64,000 nucleotides of DNA from Gemmatimonadota bacterium. GTDB lineage: Bacteria > Latescibacterota > UBA2968. The position numbers were made by a program, and so were the translations under genes. Location: contig PBWH01000006.1 in NCBI GenBank assembly GCA_002727195.1, positions 257,018 to 321,017 of the forward strand. The letters run 5' to 3'. A model generated the notes under the pieces. That model saw nothing but the letters and a program-made list of their open reading frames with translations. It made no database searches and had not been told where the DNA came from. Shown one piece after another: positions 25,766 to 34,128 of the stretch (the stretch's first letter is position 1; every line of letters starts with the position of its first letter).

Positions 25766-27407
25766 TCGAGCCAAGATAGGGAACGTCTGGAGAAGCGCGG
25801 CCTATGCCGCGCTCCTTTTGTGTAAGGGATGCGCAAGCCAGGCCCCACCCTCGGGTGGCCCTCCGGACAAGATGCCGCCGAGGGTGCTGTCTACGATCCC
25901 TGCGAGTGACTCGGTCCGAGTCGGCACCGACACGGTGATTGAAGTCGAGTTCAACGAGTCGATGGATCGCCGGTCCGTTGAGCGATCGATCTTTATCGCC
26001 CCTCGGCAAGGCGGGGGCCTCTCACTAAAGTGGAAGGGACGTCGGTTGCAGATCCGTCAGTCCGAGCCTTTGATGCCCGATCGCACCTATCGCGTGACGA
26101 TCGGTGCGGAGTCGAAGGATGAGTATCGGAACCGGATGATAGGGTCCTACGATTTCGTGTTCTCGACCGGGGAGACCGTACACCGCGGGGCGATATCCGG
26201 GCGTGTTCGCGAAGGGAAGGGGCGAACCGTCTACGTGGGGGCCTTCGACCTGGAAATTGAGTCAGATCCGCATCCTTCTGACTTAGCACCGTATGTGACC
26301 CTGATCGGTGATACGGGATCCTACTCCTTTCCTGGCCTGGCGCCTTCTACCTACCGCGTGTTTGCGTTCGAGGATGCGGATGATGATCAAGTCTACGACT
26401 CGGGTGTCGAGCGTTTGGCCGTGCCGCCGGAGGATGTGACACTCGATTCGGCGTGGGTTCTGCCTGACCTGGTTCTCGCAAATCGGGACACAGTTTCCCC
26501 CAGGCCGGTTACGGCTCGCGCCATCGACGCCAGACGGATCCGGCTGAAGTTTGACGAGGCGATCGGGTCAGCGCCCGATGTGTCGATAAGCGATGGCCTG
26601 GTGGTCGAGACGACACACGTGGATGGGGCGGATTCGAGCGTCGTCTATGCGGTGACGTCTCCCCAGGCTGAAGGGAACACCTATCGGATCGAGGTCACGG
26701 CTGTCGAAGACGCGCATGGGAACGAGGCTGCAGCGGATACGGTTCTGACGGTCAAAGGCGACGGGCGCGTCGACACGCGAGGTCCATCCGTCGTTCGAAC
26801 CCGACCCCGGGATGGCGCGACGGTTGTCTCTGCGACACCCATTGTGCTTACCTTTGACGAAGCCATGCATCCGGATGCCGCTCCTGCTTGGGTGGCCACA
26901 GACAGCACAGTTGCGCCCCCTGGATCCTGGCAGTGGACCCGGCCGAACGAGCTTCAGTTCGCGCCGGATGAATTGCCAGTTGGCGAACTGTCGCTTCGGC
27001 TGGAATCACGAACGATTGTAGATCGGGCAGGGAACGCTCTGAAGCCAGTCGTGGATCTGATGCTCGAGGTCGTGGAGGAGCGCGATCTGGGAACGGTCTT
27101 CGGGACGACTGAACCGTCGTCGGATACGGTCGTCATGTCCCTCTATCCCGGGGCGGGTGGGGACGTGCTTGAGACCGTGGTGGCTGCAGGAGATACGATG
27201 TTCACTGTGGAGCGGTTGCTGCCGGGGCCCTATCGGGTAACCGGATTCGTCGATCTGGACAGGGATGGCGCTTGGTTTCCTGGTCGTGCTCGGCCATTCC
27301 GGCCGTCGGAACCGGTGCTGGGGCGCGTCGATACTGTAGATGCGCGGGCCCGCTGGGAAACGGGTATCGAGGAACCATTCAAGATCCCGACCACTGTCCG
27401 CCGATAG
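25758..27407 (+). CDS. Ig-like (Big_5) domain surface protein, probable lipoprotein
   Basis: A 549-residue exported protein. A hydrophobic start ending in Cys ('AALLLCKGCASQAPPSGGPP') is followed by 'PPRVLSTIPASDSV' and a Big_5/SbsA-like Ig fold ('VIEVEFNESMDRRSVERS', 'YRVTIG'). A carboxypeptidase-regulatory-like insertion ('FPGLAPSTYRVFAFEDADDD') comes next, and two further Ig-like repeats (about 245-335 and 345-445). Proteins with this start are common in FCB bacteria as lipoproteins. The lysine two residues before the cysteine is unusual in a lipobox, so lipidation is uncertain. GTG 25758 overlaps the xerC stop, so the gene is coupled to topA-xerC. The function is unknown. Confidence 0.8.
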   Translation: MRDRAKIGNVWRSAAYAALLLCKGCASQAPPSGGPPDKMPPRVLSTIPASDSVRVGTDTVIEVEFNESMDRRSVERSIFIAPRQGGGLSLKWKGRRLQIRQSEPLMPDRTYRVTIGAESKDEYRNRMIGSYDFVFSTGETVHRGAISGRVREGKGRTVYVGAFDLEIESDPHPSDLAPYVTLIGDTGSYSFPGLAPSTYRVFAFEDADDDQVYDSGVERLAVPPEDVTLDSAWVLPDLVLANRDTVSPRPVTARAIDARRIRLKFDEAIGSAPDVSISDGLVVETTHVDGADSSVVYAVTSPQAEGNTYRIEVTAVEDAHGNEAAADTVLTVKGDGRVDTRGPSVVRTRPRDGATVVSATPIVLTFDEAMHPDAAPAWVATDSTVAPPGSWQWTRPNELQFAPDELPVGELSLRLESRTIVDRAGNALKPVVDLMLEVVEERDLGTVFGTTEPSSDTVVMSLYPGAGGDVLETVVAAGDTMFTVERLLPGPYRVTGFVDLDRDGAWFPGRARPFRPSEPVLGRVDTVDARARWETGIEEPFKIPTTVRR

Positions 27408-27422
27408 ATAGAGGAGAGACAG

Positions 27423-27812
27423 ATGAACCTGCTGGAAGATCGTGTCCTCGTCCGGAATACGACCATCGCGGTCGTGATGTTGACCTGTATCTGTGGTTTG
27501 CTCGGCTACCGATTCACGACCAAGACCTCACTCGAGCGCGAGCGCGTACGGGCACGTACGACGTTGGAGACGATCCATCAACTCCAGCTGGCGTATCATC
27601 ACGAATACGGAACCTATCTTTCGTCCGATCGTGGAAACACGAGTGACGTCCTTCGCTGGGACGACATGCCGGGCAAATTCCAATACGTGGTGCTGGACCA
27701 CGGCGACACGTATGTCGCGATTGCCGAGGCCGACTTCGACGGGGATGGCGACTACGAGGTCTGGCGCGTGGATCCACGGCACCCGGATCCTGTGCTTGTC
27801 CAGAGCGACTGA
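27423..27812 (+). CDS. Membrane-anchored pilin-like hypothetical protein
   Basis: A 129-residue protein with one N-terminal membrane helix ('TIAVVMLTCICGLLGYRF', about residues 13-30). A charged amphipathic stretch 'LERERVRARTTLETIHQLQ' follows, then 'AYHHEYGTYLSS' and a small acidic loop 'EADFDGDGDYEVW'. A helix of this kind followed by 'Q-x-A-Y-x-x-x-x-G-x-Y' is characteristic of type IV pilin/pseudopilin folds. The prepilin peptidase site (Gly-Phe-Thr-x-x-Glu) is absent, so it is at most pilin-like. It lies 15 bases after the Ig-like gene and 7 before the matrixin gene, probably in the same transcript. Confidence 0.65.
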   Translation: MNLLEDRVLVRNTTIAVVMLTCICGLLGYRFTTKTSLERERVRARTTLETIHQLQLAYHHEYGTYLSSDRGNTSDVLRWDDMPGKFQYVVLDHGDTYVAIAEADFDGDGDYEVWRVDPRHPDPVLVQSD

Positions 27813-27819
27813 AGCCTGA

Positions 27820-30333
27820 ATGCTAAGCCGCCTCCCCATCCTCCTGTTTTTTCTCACCCTTCTTTGCCTTCCGTTCACGGGACAGGCCTTTGTCCCCCAG
27901 ATCGAGTTCAATGAGCAGGGACGTATCGTCACGGTTTCCTGGCCGACCAGCGAAGCGCGGAACGGCCTCCACTATTTCGTGAACACGAACAGCTTTCCCT
28001 TCAATAGCCGTGACATCGACCGCATCGTGGCCAACAGTTTCAGGGCCTGGGATGAAGTCGATGCAGCCGACCTGTCGTTCGCACTCGGCGGGGTCGGGAA
28101 CTTCCGGAAGTCGAGCACCGACCGGAACAACGTGATCACCTATGATCCATCGGGTGTTCAGATCGGTGCACCGGCAGGGTCCGGGGTCATCGCGATCACG
28201 ACGATCAACTGGGACGAGCAAGGGCGTGTGACCGACGCGGACATCACGTTCAACGGGCGGGACTTCAATTTCTCGGTCACGGAAGCCTTTCCCGGACCCG
28301 GGCCTGTGGATCTTCAGGATGTGATGACCCATGAGATCGGGCACCTGATCGGGCTGGATCACACGCCGTTGGTGGGACCCACACGGATTCGCCCGACGAT
28401 GAATCCGTTTGCGTCGCAGGAGGACCCGGGTGTGGCCCGCACGTTGGAGCCAGACGACGCAGCGGGTGCGACGCTTCTGTATCCCGGGAGCAGGGCAAAC
28501 CAGCTCGGGTCGATCACGGGTCAGGTGACGGACCGGAACGGGAACCCGTCGTTTGGGGTTCACGTCGTCGCTTATGACGCGGTGACGGGAGATTTCGTGG
28601 TCAGCGCCTTGAGCGGGGCTGCGGGCGATCGTAAAGGTCGGGATGGCGACGGCCGATACGAGATCACCGGATTGCCGCCCGGGGCTTATCGCGTGGGCAT
28701 TCACCCGATCCAGGGAGCTGTCAGCGAGAACAATATCGGAGGGATTTTTTCCCGTCTTCGTACCGGATTCGCGGATGAGTACTACAACAATGTGGACAGG
28801 CTCGATATTGCGCAGACGGTGAGCGTCGAATCGGGTCGGATCACTGGGCCCATCGATTTTGTCCTCGGGTTGACGGTGCCAGGGTTTCCCCAGTTGACGA
28901 ACCTGCAGCTGCCCGTGAGCACTCCCGATACCCAGGGGCCATACCCGGTCAGGTTGTCGATTTCGGACGAAGGTTCCGTTGTGTCGGCTGTCTTGCGGTA
29001 CCGTGTCAGTGGTTCCGGGTTTGTGGACGTTGCACTCCGGAACGAGGCAGGGAATGCTTATTCGGGGGAGATTCCAGGCGTCCCTGCCGGCGCTCGCGTC
29101 GAATACCAGATCATTGCGAGGGATGATGAAGGAAACGAGACGGTCTTCCCACCGGATGCCGCCAATCTCTTGACGTTCGACGTGATCGCGCTGACGGGCG
29201 AACCCGTTGTGTATGTCGTTCAGAGCGGGTCTAACGTGCTGTCCGTGCTCGACTCTGGGAATGGACGTGAGGTGGCGAGGCTCGAGACAGGCGATACACC
29301 TCACGATGCCGTGACCACACCGGATCAGGAGACGATCTTCATCGCCAATACCGGGTTCGGGAACCAAACATCAAGGACGGTGACCGCGATCTCGACCTCT
29401 ACCCACGAGGCTGTTGCCACGATCAATGTTGGTTTCGGACCGCTTGACCTCGTGATGAGTCGATCCGGAGACCTGGTCTACGTCACCAACTCGGATGCAC
29501 GGAGTCTCTCGATCATCGACGTAGACGAGTTGCGTGAAACCAAACGTGTCAACCTGAGCGGGTTGATCGATGGACCGTTCGGGATCGCCCTGTCGCCCGA
29601 TGGCTCAACGGTATACGTGACGGATATCGGCGCGGATCAAGTGTTTGTGGTCGACCCCGTGGCCGGCACCGTGACCGCCCGGATCGACGTGCTGCCGTCC
29701 CCACGGTCGCTTGTCGTCTCACCCGACGGAAGCACGCTGTATGTGTCTGGGTTCGACGGCGGTATCGGGATCGTGGATCTGAACCGTCAGCGTGAAGTGG
29801 AACGGATCACGACCCCGTCCGGTGTGTTCCGAGTCAAACTTTCCCCCGATGGCCGCACGCTCTACGCGACTGACCAGGATGGTGGGAACTTGCTCGTCAT
29901 CGACACGGTGAATCGGCGGCTGGAGCGAACGGTTAAGGTGCTGCCGACCGGCGCCAACTCCCGCGGACTCACCGTGTCCGAAAACGGCAGTCGTGTATAC
30001 GTGACGAACGCGAGTTCCAATGACCTGGTCGTCTTCGACACGAAATCCTTTACTGTCATCGATACCTACAAGTTGGGGGAGGCTCCCCGAGCCATCCTTA
30101 TCCGTAGCCGGTCATTCCAACCGACAATCTCCCAGTCGACGATTTCGCTTTCCGACTTCGACACGGATGGGGTGGTGGGGTTCACCGACTTCCTGCTGTT
30201 TGCACAGGCGTTCGGGATCACATCGGGTGAATCAGGCTTCGACGCACGTTTCGATCTCGATGGAAATGGCTCGGTCGACTTCCCTGATTTCCTGCTTTTT
30301 GCGCAAGCCTTCGGACAGATGGTCCTGAATTGA
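27820..30333 (+). CDS. Exported matrixin-type metalloprotease with beta-propeller and dockerin-like C-terminal module
   Basis: An 837-residue protein with a signal peptide ('LPILLFFLTLLCLPFTGQA'). The zinc protease domain (about 25-220) has the full metzincin site 'HEIGHLIGLDH' (about 170-180) and a Met-turn 'TMNPF'. A carnitine/CarboxypepD-like domain ('GLPPGAYRVGIHPI') and an Ig-like region come next. A YVTN-type beta-propeller spans about 465-765 (repeats such as 'SPDGSTVYVTD' and 'SENGSRVYVTN'). The last 57 residues have two EF-hand-like repeats, 'DFDTDGVVGFTDFLLFAQAF' and 'DLDGNGSVDFPDFLLFAQAF'. The same paired module ends the DUF1501 protein at 35705. A secreted, surface-held protease is inferred; the substrate is unknown. 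Confidence 0.88.
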   Translation: MLSRLPILLFFLTLLCLPFTGQAFVPQIEFNEQGRIVTVSWPTSEARNGLHYFVNTNSFPFNSRDIDRIVANSFRAWDEVDAADLSFALGGVGNFRKSSTDRNNVITYDPSGVQIGAPAGSGVIAITTINWDEQGRVTDADITFNGRDFNFSVTEAFPGPGPVDLQDVMTHEIGHLIGLDHTPLVGPTRIRPTMNPFASQEDPGVARTLEPDDAAGATLLYPGSRANQLGSITGQVTDRNGNPSFGVHVVAYDAVTGDFVVSALSGAAGDRKGRDGDGRYEITGLPPGAYRVGIHPIQGAVSENNIGGIFSRLRTGFADEYYNNVDRLDIAQTVSVESGRITGPIDFVLGLTVPGFPQLTNLQLPVSTPDTQGPYPVRLSISDEGSVVSAVLRYRVSGSGFVDVALRNEAGNAYSGEIPGVPAGARVEYQIIARDDEGNETVFPPDAANLLTFDVIALTGEPVVYVVQSGSNVLSVLDSGNGREVARLETGDTPHDAVTTPDQETIFIANTGFGNQTSRTVTAISTSTHEAVATINVGFGPLDLVMSRSGDLVYVTNSDARSLSIIDVDELRETKRVNLSGLIDGPFGIALSPDGSTVYVTDIGADQVFVVDPVAGTVTARIDVLPSPRSLVVSPDGSTLYVSGFDGGIGIVDLNRQREVERITTPSGVFRVKLSPDGRTLYATDQDGGNLLVIDTVNRRLERTVKVLPTGANSRGLTVSENGSRVYVTNASSNDLVVFDTKSFTVIDTYKLGEAPRAILIRSRSFQPTISQSTISLSDFDTDGVVGFTDFLLFAQAFGITSGESGFDARFDLDGNGSVDFPDFLLFAQAFGQMVLN

Positions 30334-30353
30334 GTTCTTCTTTTAGGGCAATC

Positions 30354-30376
30354 TGTGGGGAAAACCACAATTTTCT
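30354..30376 (+). terminator. Weak terminator-like hairpin
   Basis: TGTGG/CCACA 5-bp stem with a GGAAAA loop, followed by ATTTTC, 21 bases after the matrixin stop. The stem is short, so termination is plausible but weak. Confidence 0.4.
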
Positions 30377-30508
30377 GCGCTTGTTTTGTGAGTGTAATTT
30401 ACTGTATTTAAATCGGTTAGGTTCAATTCTGGCCTCGGGGCCGAAATTGACATCGTAGCAGGATGACACTATCCCTATAGCTCAGTCGATCTCAACCCGT
30501 GCTTTTAG

Positions 30509-30661
30509 GTGAATCCTCGCGTGTTCTGGGGCATCCTGACATTGAGCTTTCTCGCGCTTCTCGTGATCGTGAAGATGCTGACCGTGTTCGAAACCCGGTC
30601 CCAGGATCTGCAATATCGGAACAACCCCAAGCGGATTCAGGAGCTTACTGAGGAGTTGTAA
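30509..30661 (+). CDS. Small single-span membrane protein (50 residues)
   Basis: GTG 30509 to TAA 30659-30661 encodes 50 residues: a short start, one hydrophobic helix ('GILTLSFLALLVIVKML', about 8-24) and a charged tail ending 'RIQELTEEL'. A TAG lies directly upstream in frame. Codon third positions are GC-rich, as in neighbouring genes. The same frame stays open and coding-like after the TAA, so this may be the N-terminal part of a broken gene of about 115 residues rather than a complete small protein. No family was recognised. Confidence 0.4.
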   Translation: MNPRVFWGILTLSFLALLVIVKMLTVFETRSQDLQYRNNPKRIQELTEEL

Positions 30662-30880
30662 ACGTCTCGGCGGAAGTATCTGATCGCAGTGAAGGCAGAA
30701 GGGATCTCGAAGCACAAGCTTAGCCAGCTCAAGACGCCTTGGGCCGGCCTCAAGCAGAATCTGGAGCAGATTCAGATCACGTCGGGGCAGCAGGACCAGC
30801 GGAAGGAGAAGGAGCTCGAGTGGCGCAAGCGAAAGGCGAGAAGTCGGTCGAGTCCTGAGCTGTCAGACCACTTACTCGTA
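30662..30880 (+). other. Coding-like stretch after an in-frame TAA
   Basis: Directly after the TAA of the small membrane ORF the same frame reads on ('YLIAVKAEGISKHKLSQLK', 'LKQNLEQIQI', 'RKEKELEWRKRKA'). It is rich in Lys, Glu and Gln, with GC-rich third positions and coiled-coil character. The frame then runs through a strong terminator, which a real gene would not do. A one- or two-base shift near 30820-30850 would end it at a TGA just before the hairpin. It is most simply the 3' part of a decayed gene. An independent short ORF from GTG 30689 is possible but lacks a ribosome site. Confidence 0.3.
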
Positions 30881-30911
30881 AGCCTCTTTCCTCGTGGGAA
30901 AGGGGCTTTTT
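30881..30911 (+). terminator. Strong intrinsic terminator
   Basis: An imperfect 11-bp stem, AGCCtCTTTCC (30881-30891) with GGAAAGgGGCT (30897-30907), closes on a short loop and is followed by a run of T to 30911. It ends the transcription unit before the NHL-repeat gene. Confidence 0.85.
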
Positions 30912-30939
30912 GGTGTAAGGCACTCCCGGACGTTATATT
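30910..30939 (+). promoter_or_regulatory. Possible promoter of the NHL-repeat gene
   Basis: TTGGTG (30910-30915), 18 bases, then TATATT (30934-30939), about 40 bases before the ATG at 30980. The -35 box is poor. Confidence 0.3.
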
Positions 30940-30979
30940 CTTGGCCGGCAGTTTCTAATCGGTTTACAGGAGGCATCTG

Positions 30980-31834
30980 ATGGCATTCGGAAGTGGCGAT
31001 TTCGTTTATGAGGTGCAGGATAACTGGTGGACACTCCCGGACGGATGGTCGTTCGGCTGGGTCCCAGCTGTCGCTGTGGACTCTAAGGATCGTGTTCACG
31101 TGTACTCCAGGAGTGAGCACCCGATGGTCGTCTTCGACATCGACGGCAACTTCGTGACCTCTTGGGGCGAGGACATCCTGAAAGATGCACACGGGATCTA
31201 CATCGACGGGGAGGACAACGTCTACTGCGTCGAGCGAGAGACCCACTGCATGCGAAAATTCACGAATGACGGTGAGTTGCTAATGACCCTGGGCACCCCC
31301 GATCAGCCGGGAGCTGAGGGCGAACCGTTCAACCTGCCGACCGACCTCGCCTTCGATGCTTCGGGCGACATGTATCTGACCGATGGCTACGGGAATGCCC
31401 GGGTCCACAAATACACTGCTGATGGAGAACACATCAAGTCGTGGGGTGAGCCGGGTACCGCTCCTGGCCAGTTCGACCTGCCCCACTGTGTACGGGTCGA
31501 CAAGCACGATCGGCTGCTGGTAGCCGATCGATCGAACAATCGGATCCAGTTCTTCGATACCGACGGGAATTACCTCCACGAGTGGGATGGCCTCCACCAA
31601 CCGGACACGATCTATATCGATGACGAGATTGTGTATATCGCCGAGCTCGAGCAGCGGGTGAGCATCTGGACGTTGGAGGGGACGAAGTTGACCGAGTGGG
31701 GCGGCGGTGTTGAGAGCGAGAAACCTGGCGAGTTCGTGAAGTGTCCGCACGGGATCTGGCTGGACAGTAAGGGGGATCTGTACGTCACCGAAGTACAGGC
31801 CGATGCGCGACTCCAGAAATTCGTGAGGCAGTAG
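30980..31834 (+). CDS. NHL-repeat six-bladed beta-propeller protein
   Basis: A 284-residue propeller with recurring NHL blades: 'AVDSKDRVHVYSRSEHPM', 'IYIDGEDNVYCVERETH', 'LAFDASGDMYLTDGYGNAR', 'VRVDKHDRLLVADRSNNR' and 'GIWLDSKGDLYVTEVQAD'. There is no signal peptide. The family includes peptidyl-alpha-hydroxyglycine lyase-like and gluconolactonase-like proteins; in Latescibacteria-, Planctomycetes- and Poribacteria-type genomes it is often found in catabolic clusters without known activity. ATG 30980 follows GGAGG. It is the first gene of a same-strand run with the FAD oxidoreductase, GNAT, UbiA and UbiX genes, although a 7-mer repeat array lies after it. Confidence 0.85.
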   Translation: MAFGSGDFVYEVQDNWWTLPDGWSFGWVPAVAVDSKDRVHVYSRSEHPMVVFDIDGNFVTSWGEDILKDAHGIYIDGEDNVYCVERETHCMRKFTNDGELLMTLGTPDQPGAEGEPFNLPTDLAFDASGDMYLTDGYGNARVHKYTADGEHIKSWGEPGTAPGQFDLPHCVRVDKHDRLLVADRSNNRIQFFDTDGNYLHEWDGLHQPDTIYIDDEIVYIAELEQRVSIWTLEGTKLTEWGGGVESEKPGEFVKCPHGIWLDSKGDLYVTEVQADARLQKFVRQ

Positions 31835-31840
31835 GAAGCC

Positions 31841-31868
31841 AGTCAGTCGTGAGTGGTCAGTAGTCAGG
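31841..31868. repeat. Heptamer tandem array (four units)
   Basis: Four consecutive 7-base units, AGTCAGT, CGTGAGT, GGTCAGT and AGTCAGG, begin seven bases after the NHL gene stop and fill most of the gap to the next gene. Confidence 0.65.
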
Positions 31869-31903
31869 TAGGCAAGCGCACAACCTTGGTGAAGCGTGGC
31901 ATA

Positions 31904-33208
31904 ATGGATACGCATCTAGAACAATCTAGAGACATCCCCGTCGTAGACGAGACGGATGTAGTCGTCTGTGGTGGAGGGCCGGCTGGTGTTGCGGCGGCGA
32001 TCGCTTGTGTGCGGCAGGGGGTCAGGACACGTTTGATCGAGCTACACGGGTGTCTGGGTGGGGTGTGGACGACCGGGGCGCTCAGCTGGATCATCGATTC
32101 GGGTAACAAACCCGGTCTGATGGCAGAGATTACGGCTCGTCTCAATCAGCGCGATGCCCGCAGGCTGCGGCAGGAGGGTGGGAAGAACTACGCCTACGAC
32201 GTCGAAGAGATGAAGCTGCTTCTGGACGAGATGTGTCTGGAGGCGGACGTTGAGGTGCGAACACATACGCGCGTCGTGGCGGCTGCCCGGGACACCGGGA
32301 ATCGACTGTCGTTGGTGATCACCGAGTCGAAAGCCGGTCGTGAAGCCTGGCACGCAAAGGTCTTCATCGATGCGACCGGCGACGGGGATCTGGGTGCGCT
32401 CGCGGGATGCGGGTTCGACATGGGACATCCCGAGACGGGAGCCGTACAGCCGATGAGCTTGATGGCGCTGGTGTCCGGTATCCGTTTCGACGAAGTCGAG
32501 TCGTATGTGGGCGGGTCGATGGCTGAACCCAAACAGCGGCTTGGCGCGCTGATGACCGAGATCGGCGTAGCGCCCTCTTACGGTAACCCGACCCTGTTCC
32601 GTATCCGAGACGATCTGTTCGCGCTGATGTCGAACCACCAGTATGGGGTGACGTGCGACGATGCTTACGAGATCACCGCCGCGACGATCCGGGGCCGCAG
32701 AGAAGTCCACACTCAGGTCGAGGCACTACGGAAGCTCGGCGGCATCTGGTCGCAGATGCGCGTGGTATCGACGGGGGCGCAGATCGGTGTTCGTGAGGGA
32801 CGACGTATACACGGACGATACGAGGTGACGGGGCAGGATCTTCTGGAGGGCGCACGGTTCGAGGATGCCGTGTGCCGGGTGACCATGGGGATCGACGTGC
32901 ATTCGACGGATCCGTCGAAGACGAAGATCGTCGAAGCGAAGCCGCACCGGTCAAGGCCCTACGATATTCCGCTCCGTGCGTTGATCGCGAAGGATGTGGA
33001 TGGTTTGCTGATGGCGGGGCGGTGTATCAGCGGTGACTTCATCGCTCATTCGAGCTATCGCGTGACGGGGAACGCCGTGGCTATGGGGCAGGCCGCTGGT
33101 ATATGCGCTGCACGTGCGGTACTGAGTGATTTGCCCCCTCATGAGGTGGCGTGGGGCGACGTGAAGACGCCACTGGATACGCTTAACCAGTTCGAGGTGA
33201 CGGTCTAG
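31904..33208 (+). CDS. FAD-dependent oxidoreductase (FAD_oxidored family)
   Basis: A 434-residue flavoprotein. The Rossmann FAD motif 'VVCGGGPAGVAAAIACVRQG' with its acidic end 'RLIELHG' lies near residues 20-45, then 'GGVWTTGALSWIIDSGNKPG', 'FIDATGDGDLGALAGCGFDMG' and the C-terminal FAD block 'LLMAGRCISGDFIAHSSYRV'. This is the Pfam FAD_oxidored family, abundant in sugar- and polysaccharide-degrading bacteria; substrates are mostly unknown. The frame is open from 31853, but that region contains the 7-mer array, and ATG 31904 starts just before the FAD fold. The GNAT gene follows one base after the stop. Confidence 0.88.
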   Translation: MDTHLEQSRDIPVVDETDVVVCGGGPAGVAAAIACVRQGVRTRLIELHGCLGGVWTTGALSWIIDSGNKPGLMAEITARLNQRDARRLRQEGGKNYAYDVEEMKLLLDEMCLEADVEVRTHTRVVAAARDTGNRLSLVITESKAGREAWHAKVFIDATGDGDLGALAGCGFDMGHPETGAVQPMSLMALVSGIRFDEVESYVGGSMAEPKQRLGALMTEIGVAPSYGNPTLFRIRDDLFALMSNHQYGVTCDDAYEITAATIRGRREVHTQVEALRKLGGIWSQMRVVSTGAQIGVREGRRIHGRYEVTGQDLLEGARFEDAVCRVTMGIDVHSTDPSKTKIVEAKPHRSRPYDIPLRALIAKDVDGLLMAGRCISGDFIAHSSYRVTGNAVAMGQAAGICAARAVLSDLPPHEVAWGDVKTPLDTLNQFEVTV

Positions 33209-33209
33209 C

Positions 33210-34127
33210 GTGACGATCCGTGCGATGACCGACTCGGACTGCTCGGCTGTGGCCGAGCTGATCCACGTGTCGACTAACGACTACTATACGTCACACGGGA
33301 TGGGGGCGATCTTCGGCGGCGAACCCGAGGCGACCACCCGTCTGTTCTGCGAAGTCTATGAAGACCTGGATCCGGGCTGTTGTCTGGTCGTGGAACACCC
33401 GGATACCGGACGGCTAATGGGGTCCTGTTTCTACCACCCGAGAGAGACGCACGTTTCACTCGGGATCATGAATGTCCATCCCAGCTATTTCGGTCAGGGG
33501 TTGGCCCGCAGGCTGCTGAACGAGATCACATCGAAGGCGGATGGAGCGGGGAAGCCGACGAGGCTGGTTTCGAGTGCGCTGAACCTGGATTCCTTCTCTC
33601 TCTATTCGCGCGCCGGCTTTGTGCCGCACACGACCTTCCAGGACATACTGGTGAACGTGCCCGAAGAGGGGCTGGATGTGCCCTCTGGGGATGGCGTTCG
33701 CGATGCGACGCTTGACGATCTGGCAGCAATCGTAGATTTGGAGGCGCAGGTCGCGGGAATCCACAGGGAACGGGACTGGGCCTACTTCATCGAGAATGTG
33801 CGTGGGATATGGCACGTTTCGGTCGCGATTGGAGCATCAGGTAACGTCGATGGGGTGCTGGCCTCTGTAGGTCATCCGGGCAGCAGAATCATGGGACCCG
33901 GCGTGATGCGGAACGAGGAAACGGCGATCGACCTGTCCGTAGCGGAACTTGATCACCACCGTGGACAGACGGTGCTCCTCCTGGTGCCCGCACTAGCGAG
34001 AGACCTGCTCGGAGCCGTATACGCCTGGGGAGGTCGGAACTGCGAGATTCACTTCGCACAGTGTCGCGGCGAATACGCTCCATTTCAGGGTGTGGTGATG
34101 CCGACGTTTATGCCGGAAACGGGATAG
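33210..34127 (+). CDS. GNAT-family N-acetyltransferase
   Basis: A 305-residue acetyltransferase. The N-terminal GNAT domain has the acetyl-CoA motif A 'HPSYFGQGLARRLLNEI' (about 91-107) and 'SLYSRAGFVPHTTFQ'. The second half ('DATLDDLAAIVDLEAQVAG') looks like a degenerate second GNAT domain, which makes this a tandem protein. The substrate is unknown. GTG 33210 lies one base after the stop of the FAD oxidoreductase gene, and the UbiA-family ATG follows two bases after the TAG, so the genes are very probably co-transcribed. Confidence 0.85.
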   Translation: MTIRAMTDSDCSAVAELIHVSTNDYYTSHGMGAIFGGEPEATTRLFCEVYEDLDPGCCLVVEHPDTGRLMGSCFYHPRETHVSLGIMNVHPSYFGQGLARRLLNEITSKADGAGKPTRLVSSALNLDSFSLYSRAGFVPHTTFQDILVNVPEEGLDVPSGDGVRDATLDDLAAIVDLEAQVAGIHRERDWAYFIENVRGIWHVSVAIGASGNVDGVLASVGHPGSRIMGPGVMRNEETAIDLSVAELDHHRGQTVLLLVPALARDLLGAVYAWGGRNCEIHFAQCRGEYAPFQGVVMPTFMPETG

Positions 34128-34128
34128 G

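Noticed and set aside
27823-29367. 514-residue minus-strand open frame
   Set aside because: It is a shadow of the matrixin gene; the plus-strand product has a signal peptide and a clear zinc site.
30470-30605. tRNA-like string (TATAGCTCAGT ... GTTCGAAAC)
   Set aside because: The two boxes are more than 100 bases apart, there is no acceptor stem pairing, and the stretch overlaps a coding-like frame.
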